DNA from: JAFGJQ01 sp964586145
Lineage (GTDB): Bacteria > Planctomycetota > Phycisphaerae > UBA1845
DNA length: 52,995 nt
Direction of reading: 5' to 3'
NCBI GenBank assembly: GCA_964586145.1
Contig: CAZPHH010000027.1
Location: 1 to 52,995, forward strand
Shown here piece after piece: positions 24,647-33,519 of the stretch. The notes beneath the pieces were generated by a model, which was not told the DNA's origin, did not search any database, and was given only the letters and a program-made list of their open reading frames with translations. Each line of letters begins with the position of its first letter. Positions within the stretch are counted from its first letter, which is position 1. A program made the translations under genes and the position numbers.

Positions 24647-25501
24647 TCACTCCTTCAAGCCCTGTCCCCAGCCGAGCTTGTCCACCAGTTTGTGCCAACG
24701 CGGGTACATCGGGTTGTGAACCAGCTTGAAGGTGGTCCCCGACCGGCGGACGGCCACCCGATCATCCGGGCGCAGTCCGCACGACATCTGCCCGTCCACG
24801 ATGACGGCCGTTCCGTGGTTGACCCGCTTGGCGACGACCTCCACCACCGCGTCCTGCTCGAGAACCATCGGGCGGTGCGTCAGGGAATGTACCAGCAGGG
24901 GGGTCAGCAGAAAGGCCCGCACGCCCGGCTGCACGATGGGCCCACCCGCGGACAGGTTGAACGCGGTGGAGCCGCTGGGAGTGGCCACGATCAGACCGTC
25001 ACCGCTCACGTCGGTCAGTCGCCGGCCGTCCAGGGACACGGACAGCTCGATGATGCGGAAGGGCGGCCCCGCCTGGATCACGCAGTCGTTGACCGCCATG
25101 CTGGAGAAGACCTGGTAGTCGCCCCGATGGACGGTCATGTCCAGCATCATGCGATCGCTGATGAGACTTGCGTCGTTCAGGACGCGATCGAAGTTGAACT
25201 GCAACTCTTCCAGAAGGTAGTCGGCCAGGTAGCCGAGCTTGCCGAAATTCACGCCGACCAGCGGAATCGGGTTGCGGCCGAGCGAACGGGCCACGCCGAG
25301 CATGGTCCCGTCGCCTCCGAACACCACGATCATCTCTGCTCCGGCCTCCAGGGCTACCTGCCCGTCGGTGGACAGCTTCGCCCCGATGATGTCGCAGTGT
25401 TTCCGGGCGAACGAGTGAAAACGTTCCATCGCGGCGGGCACGACCGCCTTGTCCGGGTTTCCCAGGAGAAAAAGCCGTTTGGGTTGGTTCGGTTTGGTCA
25501 T
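24647..25501 (-). CDS. nadK: NAD kinase
   Basis: 284 residues from ATG 25501. GGDGT is at 62-66, the NAD-binding stretch GVNFGKLGYLADY follows and DGLIVATPSGSTAFNLSAGGPI forms the second signature. It phosphorylates NAD to NADP using ATP or polyphosphate. Length is typical for the bacterial enzyme. It follows dxs by 36 nt and precedes tilS; NADP supply is relevant to HemA and to the NAD(P)H-type enzyme in this window, but the operon placement is not functionally specific. Confidence 0.96.
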   Translation of the reverse strand: MTKPNQPKRLFLLGNPDKAVVPAAMERFHSFARKHCDIIGAKLSTDGQVALEAGAEMIVVFGGDGTMLGVARSLGRNPIPLVGVNFGKLGYLADYLLEELQFNFDRVLNDASLISDRMMLDMTVHRGDYQVFSSMAVNDCVIQAGPPFRIIELSVSLDGRRLTDVSGDGLIVATPSGSTAFNLSAGGPIVQPGVRAFLLTPLLVHSLTHRPMVLEQDAVVEVVAKRVNHGTAVIVDGQMSCGLRPDDRVAVRRSGTTFKLVHNPMYPRWHKLVDKLGWGQGLKE

Positions 25502-25537
25502 GCGGCGCCTGGCCTGCAGCGAAACGCAACGGGGCCG

Positions 25538-27484
25538 TCAGGACGACATCAGGGATCGCGGGCCGGCTGATCCTGGGGCCCGCTCATGCACGGGCGCCTC
25601 TCGCCGCGCCGGAGTTTCCGTGAGCAGTCGATGCACGGCGGCGGCGATGGCGGCGGCGTCGATCCCCACGTCGCTCATCTGCGATCGTCGCGACCCGTGC
25701 GACACGAAACGATCCGCCGGCAGACCCAGGCGGGCCAGCGGACCGACGTCCAGGCCGAGTTCCTGGGCCGTCTCGAGCACCGCCGATCCGAAACCGCCCG
25801 CCACCGAATGATCCTCCACCGTCACCGCGGGCCGGCCTGCTGCAAACGCGGTCAGGACCATGCTCCGGTCGATGGGGGCGGCAAAGCGGGCATTGACCAC
25901 CCCAGCCTCGACACCATCAGCGGCCAGGATCTTTGCCGCCTCCAGGGCGTTGGCCAACACCGCGCCGTAGGCCAGGATGGTGGCGTCATCGCCGGTACGG
26001 ACGGTTCGGGACACGCCCAACTCGAATGGCGGACACGGGTCCGGCTTTGCCGGCACGGAATCACGCGGGTACCGGATGGCGACCGGACGATCCTGCGCCA
26101 GAGCAAACGCGAGAGCCTCACGCAACTCCGGTTCGTTAGCCGGAGCGATGAGCACCATTCCGGGCAGAATGCGCAGGTAGGCAACGTCGGCAAACCCGTG
26201 ATGCACCGCGCCGTCGCCGCCCACGAGGCCCGCCCGGTCCAGGCAGAAAACGACCGGCAGGCCCTGAAGCGCCACCTCCTGGAAGACCTGGTCAAACGCC
26301 CGCTGCAGGAACGTCGAGTAGATGGCCACCACCGGCCGCAGGCCCGCGCGGGCCATGCCGGCCGCTACGTCCACGGTGCAGCTTTCGGCGATGCCCACGT
26401 CCACGTACCGGTCCGGGAACCGCTGCGCGAATGCGGCCAGACCCGTTCCGTCGGGCATGGCGGCCGTCAGGGCGACGACTCGCGGATCCGTTTCGGCCAG
26501 GGCGATCATCGCGTCGGAGAAGGCGCGGGTCCAGCTCTTGCCGTTGGGCGGCTGAATCGTGACTTTGCCCGCCTCCACCTGAAACGGCGAAGGGCTGTGA
26601 TACATGTTGGGGTCGGCCAGCGCCCATTCGCACCCACGGCCCTTCTGCGTATGCACGTGCAAGAGCACGGGATGCGGAACGTCCTTGACCAGATCGATCA
26701 CTTCAATGAGCTGCTCGATGTCGTGCCCGTCCACGGGGCCGACGTATTGGAACCCGAAGTTCTCGAAAAGCTGGTTCGGCGTCAGGGTGGCCTTGATGCC
26801 GTCCTTCAGATGAATGAGCGCGTCGGAGAACGCCTTACCCACAATGGGAACGCGGGGCAGCGTTTGTTGTACCTGACGCTTGAGCTCTCCGTACACCGGG
26901 TTGGCCCGGAACCGAGCGAGGTGCATGGCCAATGCGCCTTGCGTGGGGGCAATGCCCCAACTGTTGTCGTTCAGCACGACCAGAAACTGCCGGCGCAGTG
27001 TGCCTGCCTGGTTCAACCCCTCGAACGACAGCCCGTTGACGATGCTTGCGTCGCCCACCAGGGCTGCGACGCGGTGGGACCGGCCGGCCTGCTGGTCGGC
27101 CCGGGCCAGTCCGACGAGGCTGGCGATGGCCGTTCCCGCGTGGCCGACGTTGAACAGGTCGTATTCGCTCTCGTCGATGGCGGGGAAGCCGGACAGCCCC
27201 CCGTCCTTGCGGATCGAATCAAACCGGTCGTTGCGCCCCGTGAGCAGCTTGTGCGGGTAGCACTGGTGGCCTACGTCCAGCACCAGCCGATCCGTCGGCG
27301 TGTTCAAGCAGCGGTGCAGGGCGATCGTCAGTTCCACGACGCCCAGATTGCTGGCGAGGTGTCCGCCGTTGCGGCCGACGACTTCCACGATGCGCGTCCG
27401 GATTTCCTCGGCCAGGGCCGGCAGGCGGCTGACCGGGATGGCGCGCAGATCACGGGGGGAACCAATCGTCTTGAGAATGGCCAT
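25538..27484 (-). CDS. dxs: 1-deoxy-D-xylulose-5-phosphate synthase, divergent
   Basis: 648 residues from ATG 27484 with GGAGTGA upstream. Makes DXP from pyruvate and glyceraldehyde-3-phosphate, the first step of the MEP isoprenoid pathway, using thiamine diphosphate. Preserved features are DVGHQCYPHK (70-79), DVGIAES near the catalytic Glu, DRAGLVGGDGAVHHG and a C-terminal transketolase domain. Divergent points: GDASIVNGL (144-152) where GDGAMTAG-like is usual, NVGHAGTAIAS in place of GHSSTS, and ESCT in place of EQHA. It follows ispA by 129 nt. I judge it functional but from an unusual branch. Confidence 0.9.
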   Translation of the reverse strand: MAILKTIGSPRDLRAIPVSRLPALAEEIRTRIVEVVGRNGGHLASNLGVVELTIALHRCLNTPTDRLVLDVGHQCYPHKLLTGRNDRFDSIRKDGGLSGFPAIDESEYDLFNVGHAGTAIASLVGLARADQQAGRSHRVAALVGDASIVNGLSFEGLNQAGTLRRQFLVVLNDNSWGIAPTQGALAMHLARFRANPVYGELKRQVQQTLPRVPIVGKAFSDALIHLKDGIKATLTPNQLFENFGFQYVGPVDGHDIEQLIEVIDLVKDVPHPVLLHVHTQKGRGCEWALADPNMYHSPSPFQVEAGKVTIQPPNGKSWTRAFSDAMIALAETDPRVVALTAAMPDGTGLAAFAQRFPDRYVDVGIAESCTVDVAAGMARAGLRPVVAIYSTFLQRAFDQVFQEVALQGLPVVFCLDRAGLVGGDGAVHHGFADVAYLRILPGMVLIAPANEPELREALAFALAQDRPVAIRYPRDSVPAKPDPCPPFELGVSRTVRTGDDATILAYGAVLANALEAAKILAADGVEAGVVNARFAAPIDRSMVLTAFAAGRPAVTVEDHSVAGGFGSAVLETAQELGLDVGPLARLGLPADRFVSHGSRRSQMSDVGIDAAAIAAAVHRLLTETPARREAPVHERAPGSAGPRSLMSS

Positions 27485-27613
27485 GGTGTGTGTTCACTCC
27501 GGGCCGGCGCCGGTCCGACCGTGACGGGCGGAACGCGGCTCCGCCGTGCATCCGGTTGGGCCGCCTGATCCGTGGCCGATGCGCCGGCACTCGTCCTTAC
27601 GCCGCGGACCGGC

Positions 27614-28513
27614 TCAATGTTTGCGGTCCATGCAGAACCGGGCCAGCTCGGCCAGATCGTGGGCCCGCGGCCCGAAACGGGTCAGGGCCGCTTCCGCGGC
27701 CTCCACGGCGGCCAGCCCGGCCCGCCGGCTTTCCGAAATACCCACGCACGCGGGGTACGCCTGCTTGCCCGCCTGCGCATCTTTGCCCACCGCCTTACCC
27801 ATGTCTTCGGCCGTGGACGTTACGTCCAATAAGTCGTCCGCGATCTGGAACGCCAGCCCCACGTGCCGTCCGTAACAGCCCAGTTGCTCGACGGCCGATT
27901 CGTCACCCCCGCCGGCGACGGCGCCCAGGCGACAGGCGGTTGCGATCAGCGCGGCCGTTTTGCGCTCGTGAATGTATCGGACGCGTTCCAGGCTGGGCGC
28001 CTGGGTCTCTCCGTCGATGTCCGCGACCTGACCGCCGATCATGCCTTCCCAGCCCGTGCCGCGGGCCAGTTCCAGCGCCATGCGCCCGGCTCGCGCGGAA
28101 TCGTACCCACGTCCGAGCAACTCAAACGCCAACGCCAGCAGGGCGTCTCCCGCCAGGATGGCCAGCGCCTCGCCGTACACCTTGTGGTTGGTCGGGCGTC
28201 CGCGGCGCAGATCGTCGTCGTCCATGGCGGGCAGGTCGTCGTGCATCAGCGAGAACGCGTGGACGCATTCCAACGCTGCCGCGGCGGGCAGGGCATCGTC
28301 AAAGTTGCCGCCGACCAGCTCGCAACTCCGTACGACCAGGTATGGCCGGACGCGCTTACCGGGCGCCAGGGCCGAGTATCGCATGGCCTCTGCCAGGCGC
28401 GGCGGCGCGCCCGGCGGCGCCTCCAGCAGGCGGCTGAACGCCGGAGCGAACTGCCGGCCGAACACGTCCAGACGCTGAACGATGCCTTCCGATGTTGTGG
28501 ACGCCGACGTCAC
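27614..28513 (-). CDS. ispA: farnesyl/geranyl diphosphate synthase
   Basis: 299 residues from GTG 28513. Both aspartate-rich motifs are present: DDLPAMDDDD (92-101) and DDLLD in the C-terminal half; GKRVRPYL (52-59) binds the diphosphate. Phe87, five residues before the first motif, is the pattern of bacterial farnesyl diphosphate synthases. It condenses IPP with DMAPP/GPP. A promoter lies 50-80 nt upstream. The next gene is dxs, the common ispA-dxs arrangement; xseB is absent between them. There is no strong Shine-Dalgarno sequence. Confidence 0.93.
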   Translation of the reverse strand: MTSASTTSEGIVQRLDVFGRQFAPAFSRLLEAPPGAPPRLAEAMRYSALAPGKRVRPYLVVRSCELVGGNFDDALPAAAALECVHAFSLMHDDLPAMDDDDLRRGRPTNHKVYGEALAILAGDALLALAFELLGRGYDSARAGRMALELARGTGWEGMIGGQVADIDGETQAPSLERVRYIHERKTAALIATACRLGAVAGGGDESAVEQLGCYGRHVGLAFQIADDLLDVTSTAEDMGKAVGKDAQAGKQAYPACVGISESRRAGLAAVEAAEAALTRFGPRAHDLAELARFCMDRKH

Positions 28514-28565
28514 GGTTGCAGACCGTCCAGTACCCCATCATCCGCGCCGAGTTGCGCAAAGGGGC

Positions 28566-28594
28566 ATTTTACTGCGCGCCGCATATGTTCACAA
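28566..28594 (-). promoter_or_regulatory. predicted promoter for the ispA-dxs operon
   Basis: On the minus strand TTGTGA (complement of 28589-28594) and TAAAAT (complement of 28566-28571), separated by exactly 17 nt, about 52 nt upstream of the ispA GTG. One of the best -35/-10 pairs in the window. Confidence 0.6.
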
Positions 28595-28733
28595 CAGGTT
28601 CGCCTGCGCCTCCAGACCGGTGTCCGGAGTGGGCGAAGGGGGAACAGAAGGCTCTGGCACCCCTGCCGCGGCGGGTGCGGCCCCGGCGTGGGGTGTATTT
28701 GCCACTCCGAATCCGCCCCGTGGGGACGCTCGA

Positions 28734-29318
28734 TCAATCGAATTCCAGCAGTTCCACGTCGAACACCAGCCAAGCGTCGGCCGGGATCTTGGGGGGGGAG
28801 CCGCGTGAGCCATACGCCAGGTCCGGCGGGATGATCAGGCGGCGCGTCCCACCCACCTGCATCGTGGAGAGCCCCTCCGTCCAGCCCGGGATCACGGATT
28901 GCAGGTTGAACTGGGCCAGGTTGTTGCTGTCAAACTGCGTGCCGTCCTCGGCCAGCCAGCCGGTGTAGTTGACGGTGACGGTCGAGTTCTGCTGTGGGAT
29001 GCCGCCGACCCCCGGCTGCACGTCGAAGTACCGCAGGCCGGAATTGGTCTGCACCTGCTGCAGGGTCGAGGCGATTGCGGGGATGTCGCCTACGTTGCCC
29101 GCGTTGATTTCGTCGATCAAGGAATCCATGTCCGACTCCGTATCCTCGTCATCCTCGTTCACGTTGTCGTTTCCGTCTTCGCTGGTGCTGTCGTCCGTGC
29201 CGAAGTTGTAGCGGAACCGGGCGTCCGGATCGGAATCGGGGATCATAAGCTGCTGCAGTTCCACGCAGCCCGAAAACGCGACCAGCAGAACCGTCCCGGC
29301 AATCATCCCTCGCAACAT
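28734..29318 (-). CDS. FKBP-type peptidyl-prolyl isomerase lipoprotein
   Basis: 194 residues from ATG 29318 with GGGAG upstream; an upstream GTG at 29336 is less well placed. The N-terminus is hydrophobic and ends in AFSGC, a near-lipobox. A low-complexity acidic linker rich in Asp, Glu and Asn (about 40-65) is followed by an FKBP domain at 85-194: VTVNYTGWLAEDGTQFDSN, VIPGWTEGLSTMQVGGTRRLIIPPDLAYG and VFDVELLEF. These are the typical FKBP core motifs. It catalyses proline isomerisation in exported proteins. It follows the HEAT-repeat gene by 60 nt. Confidence 0.9.
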   Translation of the reverse strand: MLRGMIAGTVLLVAFSGCVELQQLMIPDSDPDARFRYNFGTDDSTSEDGNDNVNEDDEDTESDMDSLIDEINAGNVGDIPAIASTLQQVQTNSGLRYFDVQPGVGGIPQQNSTVTVNYTGWLAEDGTQFDSNNLAQFNLQSVIPGWTEGLSTMQVGGTRRLIIPPDLAYGSRGSPPKIPADAWLVFDVELLEFD

Positions 29319-29378
29319 GCGTCTTGCTCCCGTCACTTCTGTGTTGTCGCCCGGGCCCGGCGGCCCGTCCGCATCACG

Positions 29379-30281
29379 CTACGGCGCTTCTTCTGTGCGT
29401 GGCGGTGTGGCCGTCTGCCACTCTCGCCAGGCCGCGATCGCGTTTCGTCGAACCTCCGGATCGTCGACCTGATAGTCAAACGACACCCCGGTCAAGGCGC
29501 GAAGCGCCCGGTCTGCTTCCTGCCCCACGATGTACTGTGGCGGCGCATCTGGCGCGTCCGTCGGGAAATCCACTCCGAACGACGCGGACCTTCCGCTTGC
29601 CGCCCGGATCGCTCGGGCTGCGGAGGCGTCGATGGCCGTCCAGCCGGTGTACCGGCCCATATCATCCAGGCAATCGATCAGCGCGTCCACCGGTTCCCGG
29701 CGGTTGGTCAGGGCCAGGGCCTGGATGGCCTGGACGCGGACGCCGGCTTCAGGGTGCGAACGAGCGGCCCGGCCAAGCGGCTCCAGGCCCGCGTCCAGGT
29801 GGTCCGTGGCCAAGCCCACGGCCGCCCATCCGACCACGTCCGGACGCGAATCGTCCAGCCGGCGGACCAGTTCGGCGGCGACCTCCGCCCCGGGGCGTCG
29901 CGCGTATTCCTGCAGGGCCATACGGCGCAGGTCTTCATCGGCGTCGTCAATGGCCCGGCGCAGATGACGTGTGCTGAGCGGCGTGTTCACGCGGCTCAGC
30001 AGAAACACGCCGAAACTCCGCAACTCCAGGTCGTCACGCGACAGCAGACCCGCCCCGACCGGCACGGACGCCTCCCCCAGACCGGCCAGCCGCATCACGT
30101 AGCCCAGGCGAGCCTGGGAGTCGGCCGTGTTCACGAGCCGGTATCCCCACCAGCGGGCCCATAGGGGATACCGGAAAACGAGCAACACAGCGCAGATCAC
30201 GGCGAGCGCGACGAACATCGCGACGAATCGACGGTTCGAGCGCTGGACCGCACCAAACCCGTCGGTGACCGATGGAAGCAT
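29379..30281 (-). CDS. membrane-anchored HEAT-repeat protein
   Basis: 300 residues from ATG 30281 with GGGAG upstream. One transmembrane helix at about 20-38 is followed by a long alpha-solenoid of HEAT/PBS-lyase-like repeats (e.g. VVGWAAVGLATDHLD, GVRVQAIQALALTNR, VRRNAIAAWREWQ). Such repeats serve as protein-interaction scaffolds; no catalytic residues are visible. It lies 46 nt after korC and 60 nt before the FKBP lipoprotein, so it may be co-transcribed with them. Function unknown. Confidence 0.75.
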   Translation of the reverse strand: MLPSVTDGFGAVQRSNRRFVAMFVALAVICAVLLVFRYPLWARWWGYRLVNTADSQARLGYVMRLAGLGEASVPVGAGLLSRDDLELRSFGVFLLSRVNTPLSTRHLRRAIDDADEDLRRMALQEYARRPGAEVAAELVRRLDDSRPDVVGWAAVGLATDHLDAGLEPLGRAARSHPEAGVRVQAIQALALTNRREPVDALIDCLDDMGRYTGWTAIDASAARAIRAASGRSASFGVDFPTDAPDAPPQYIVGQEADRALRALTGVSFDYQVDDPEVRRNAIAAWREWQTATPPRTEEAP

Positions 30282-30327
30282 GGTGGTTGCTCCCGCTGGG
30301 TTGGGGTGCAGGGGGGCTTCCGACCCG

Positions 30328-30903
30328 CTACGCGCGGGCGGTCGCGGTGCCGGACCGGCCGGCTCGACATTCCTGGCCGTAGGCGAATCCCTGATCGAAC
30401 GCCTGGAGGTTGAGGGTCTCGGTGCCGGGCGGCACGGAGTCGGCGACGGATTTTCGCAGCGCGTCCGGGGGCACCAGCTCCACGATGGCGCCGAAGAACC
30501 CGACCATGACGATGTTGGCCACCATCCGCCGCTTCAGCTCCTCCGCTATTTGTGTCGACGGGATGCCGTAGGCCGTGATCCCGGGCCGCAGGTCCCGCGG
30601 CTCCACCAGGTCCGACTCGTACAGCAGAATCGCGTTGTCCGCCATGCCCGGGGCGAACTGGTTGTAGGCATCCTGAGACATGACGACCAGGATGTCCGGG
30701 TGCGTGACGTACGGGTACTCCACCGGCTCGTCCGAGACCACGATCTGGGCGCTGCACGCGCTGCCGCGGGCCTCCGGGCCGAACGCCTGCGTCAGCGTGG
30801 CGTGTCGGGTACCGTAGATGGATGCACCGCGGCCGATGATCATTCCGCAGAGAATGACGCCCTGGCCGCCCAGTCCGCCAACCTTGATTTCCGTAGTGCT
30901 CAT
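30328..30903 (-). CDS. korC: 2-oxoacid:ferredoxin oxidoreductase, gamma subunit
   Basis: 191 residues from ATG 30903. The start KVGGLGGQGVILCGMIIG is the gamma-subunit signature, followed by FGPEARGSACSAQIVVSDEPVEYP. The subunit sits with alpha, beta and ferredoxin-like delta to oxidise a 2-oxoacid (probably 2-oxoglutarate) with coenzyme A and reduce ferredoxin. It is the last gene of korD-A-B-C, 28 nt after korB. The exact 2-oxoacid cannot be fixed from sequence. Confidence 0.92.
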   Translation of the reverse strand: MSTTEIKVGGLGGQGVILCGMIIGRGASIYGTRHATLTQAFGPEARGSACSAQIVVSDEPVEYPYVTHPDILVVMSQDAYNQFAPGMADNAILLYESDLVEPRDLRPGITAYGIPSTQIAEELKRRMVANIVMVGFFGAIVELVPPDALRKSVADSVPPGTETLNLQAFDQGFAYGQECRAGRSGTATARA

Positions 30904-30931
30904 GCCGTCTGTTCCCGCCGGCCGCCCGCCG

Positions 30932-31771
30932 TCAACGGGTCCGTGCCGCTTCCTGCTTCGCCCGGGTGGCCTCGATCAGGTTTTCCCGTTCCCGGTCCAC
31001 GAACTTGCCGCACACGATCTGGTCCTGGAAGGTGATGTCGCACTCGCGCGTGTCGGCTCCGTTCTTGATTACGGTGTTGTCGCGGTACCACTCCATCCGC
31101 TCCAGGCTGGTGCCCAGGCGGTTACGCCGCTCGTAGAGCGTCGGGCACGGTGCGATCACCTCAATGAAGCTGAAACCGTCCTTCCGCAGCGCTTCGGTCA
31201 TCGCCTTGCTGAGCTGCCGCACGTGAAACGCCGTCCAGCGAGCCACGTACACCGCCCCGCACGAGTCCGCCAGGAACGGCAGGTTGAACGGACGCTCCAC
31301 CACGCCCAGCGGGGCGGTCGTGCCCACGGCGTTCTGGGGCGTGGTCGGGGCGACCTGCCCGCCCGTCATCGCGTAGTTGAAGTTGTTCACGCAGATGACC
31401 GTGACGTCCAGGTTCCGCCGGGCCGCGTGGATGAAGTGATTGCCGCCGATGGCGATCAGATCGCCGTCGCCGCTGTACACCACCACCTTCAACTCGGGAT
31501 TCGCCAGCTTCAGCCCAGTGGCGAAGGGCAGCGCCCGGCCGTGCGTGGTGTGGAACGAATCGAAATTCAGATACCCCGCGACTCGGCCGGTGCAGCCGAT
31601 GCCGGACACGATGGCCAGGTTTCGCAGGTTCAGCCCGGAGTCATCCAGGGCCCGGGCGAAGCAGTTGACCGTCGTGCCGATCCCGCATCCGGGGCACCAG
31701 ATGTGGGGGATCCGGTCCATGCGCAGGTACTGTTCAACGGGGTTCTGCATCCCCGCACTCGTCGTCGTCAT
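30932..31771 (-). CDS. korB: 2-oxoacid:ferredoxin oxidoreductase, beta subunit
   Basis: 279 residues from ATG 31771; start and stop of korA overlap as ATGA. HIWCPGCGIGTT near the N-terminus and the thiamine-diphosphate motif SGDGDLIAIGGNH, followed by NNFNYAMTGGQ, identify the beta (TPP-binding) subunit. It binds TPP and an Fe-S cluster and cleaves the 2-oxoacid. The Gly-Asp-Gly of the TPP motif and the CPGC cysteines are intact. The upstream frame extension is not part of the gene. Confidence 0.93.
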   Translation of the reverse strand: MTTTSAGMQNPVEQYLRMDRIPHIWCPGCGIGTTVNCFARALDDSGLNLRNLAIVSGIGCTGRVAGYLNFDSFHTTHGRALPFATGLKLANPELKVVVYSGDGDLIAIGGNHFIHAARRNLDVTVICVNNFNYAMTGGQVAPTTPQNAVGTTAPLGVVERPFNLPFLADSCGAVYVARWTAFHVRQLSKAMTEALRKDGFSFIEVIAPCPTLYERRNRLGTSLERMEWYRDNTVIKNGADTRECDITFQDQIVCGKFVDRERENLIEATRAKQEAARTR

Positions 31772-32928
31772 CCGGCCGCCTCCATGATGGTGTGGAATAT
31801 CGTCGTGGGGTCGTGTACAGTCCCGCCGGCGTGGGGAACGGACACCACGCGGCAGTGGCCCGCCGCGCATCGTTCCACCTCCAGCACCATCTGCCCCATG
31901 TTGATTTCGGGCATGATCATCACCTTCACCCGCTCTGCCAGTTCGCGGATGACCTGCTCCGGGAACGGCCAGACGATCACCAACCGCAGGCAGCCCACCT
32001 TCAGGCCGCGCTCGCGGGCCATACGCACCGCCCGCATGGCGACCCGCGACGTGATTCCGTAGCTGAGCACAACCACGTCGGCGCCTTCCAGACCGTCGGC
32101 CCGGACATCAATGATTCTGTGGACGTTGTTGCGAATCTTGCCGACCAGCCGCCGGATGAGCTTGTCCTGTGCGACGGCGTTCATCACCGGGTAGCCGCGC
32201 TCGTCGTGGGTCAGGCCGGTGATGTGGACGTTGTGGCCCTGCCCGGCCTTCGTCAGGGCCGGCACCAGCGTGTCATCCTCCGGTTCATACGGCTTGTACT
32301 GCCCGGGGGGCCGGGCGGTGAATTTTCTCGGGACGATCGGGATCTCCCGGTAGGGCGGAATGACCACGCGCTCGGTCATGTGCCCGATGCTTTCATCCAT
32401 CATGAACATGACCGGCACCCGATACTGCTCGGACAGGTTGAACGCCTGGATGATCAGGTCGAAGCATTCCTGCGGGCTGTTCGGACACAGCGCTATGATC
32501 TCGTAGTCGCCGTGCGAACCCCAGCGGGCCTGCATCATGTCCGCCTGCGCCGGCAGCGTGGGCAGCCCGGTGGACGGCCCGCCGCGCTGCACGTTCACGA
32601 ACACGCACGGCACTTCCGCCATCGCGGCCAGGCCGATGTGTTCCATCATGAGCGAGATGCCCGGGCCGGAACTGACCGTCATGGCCTTGGCCCCGCCCCA
32701 GACCGCGCCCTGGATGGCGATGGAGGAGGCGATCTCGTCTTCCATCTGGATGAAAGTGCCGCCGGTGCCGGGAAAGCGGGCGGCAATCCGCTCCACGATT
32801 TCCGTGGAGGGTGTGATCGGGTAGCCGGCCACGAAATTGCAGCCGGCGGCGATGGCGCCCTCGGCCGCCGCGTGGTCTCCGTCGATGTACAGGGCGCCGG
32901 TCAGCTCCGCCTTGCCGTTGTTGGACAC
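31768..32928 (-). CDS. korA: 2-oxoacid:ferredoxin oxidoreductase, alpha subunit
   Basis: 386 residues from GTG 32928, 6 nt after korD. GDHAAAEGAIAAGCNFVAGYPITPSTEI is the alpha-subunit pyruvate:ferredoxin domain I signature, with IQMEDEIASSIAIQGAVWGGAKAMT next. The transketolase-like C-terminal domain ends with GQMVLEVERCAAGH. KorA contributes the substrate and CoA site with KorB. The gene start has GGAG upstream. Complete and full length. Confidence 0.93.
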   Translation of the reverse strand: MSNNGKAELTGALYIDGDHAAAEGAIAAGCNFVAGYPITPSTEIVERIAARFPGTGGTFIQMEDEIASSIAIQGAVWGGAKAMTVSSGPGISLMMEHIGLAAMAEVPCVFVNVQRGGPSTGLPTLPAQADMMQARWGSHGDYEIIALCPNSPQECFDLIIQAFNLSEQYRVPVMFMMDESIGHMTERVVIPPYREIPIVPRKFTARPPGQYKPYEPEDDTLVPALTKAGQGHNVHITGLTHDERGYPVMNAVAQDKLIRRLVGKIRNNVHRIIDVRADGLEGADVVVLSYGITSRVAMRAVRMARERGLKVGCLRLVIVWPFPEQVIRELAERVKVMIMPEINMGQMVLEVERCAAGHCRVVSVPHAGGTVHDPTTIFHTIMEAAG

Positions 32929-32934
32929 GCTCGT

Positions 32935-33258
32935 TTACTCCGCGTCGGACGCCTTGCCATTTGCAGCGGAACGGATCACGCCGGAACTGCGGGCCCCGAA
33001 GATGGCGAAATCCGGACAGTACATGCCGCAGAGACCGCAGCCGGTGCATTTGTCACCGTCCGCGACCTCGGGGTAGTGGTAGCCCTTGGCGTTGAACCTC
33101 GCGGACATGCGCAGGACCCCCAGCGGGCAGAAGGACACGCAGAACCCGCACCCTTTGCATCGCTCTGCGTCGATCGACACGACGCCGGGGATCCGGGTCT
33201 TGCGGGGTTTGGCTGCCGTCGCACCGCTCTCGCCGGAATGGCCGCTTCCTTCAGTCAT
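32935..33258 (-). CDS. korD: 2[4Fe-4S] ferredoxin-like delta subunit
   Basis: 107 residues from ATG 33258. A basic/Gly-rich N-terminus is followed by two cluster motifs: CKGCGFCVSFCP and CTGCGLCGMYCP. It carries electrons from the KorAB active site to ferredoxin. First gene of the kor operon, 6 nt before korA. The presence of a separate delta gene is typical of the four-subunit KOR type. Confidence 0.93.
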   Translation of the reverse strand: MTEGSGHSGESGATAAKPRKTRIPGVVSIDAERCKGCGFCVSFCPLGVLRMSARFNAKGYHYPEVADGDKCTGCGLCGMYCPDFAIFGARSSGVIRSAANGKASDAE

Positions 33259-33326
33259 GACACTTTTCCGAACCGGTAATGCTCACCTGCGTGCCGCGCC
33301 AACTCATGGTGACGCGAAAGCGCGCC

Positions 33327-33354
33327 ATTCTACTGTTCTGGGGCGGCTTCGCTA
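33327..33354 (-). promoter_or_regulatory. possible promoter for the kor operon
   Basis: On the minus strand TAGAAT (complement of 33327-33332; 5 of 6) with TAGCGA (complement of 33349-33354; 3 of 6) 16 nt upstream, about 70 nt before korD. The rest of 33259-33519 holds no gene. Confidence 0.35.
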
Positions 33355-33519
33355 TGCCGAAAAGCGCTGACGGGGGTCGCTTCTGTCAGAACCCTCTGCC
33401 ACAGGGCCGCTGCGGGGCAGACGCGCGGGGCGCCGCGTAACCTCTTGCCCCAGCGTGACTTCATGTTTTCCGTCGCGGTCCGGACGCAGCCGCCTGACCC
33501 GTGCCCGGACACCGTTGGA

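Noticed and set aside
33330..33512. Short 60-codon minus-strand frame between korD and the GNAT gene
   Set aside because: No ribosome-binding site or hydrophobic or domain pattern; it overlaps the predicted kor promoter.
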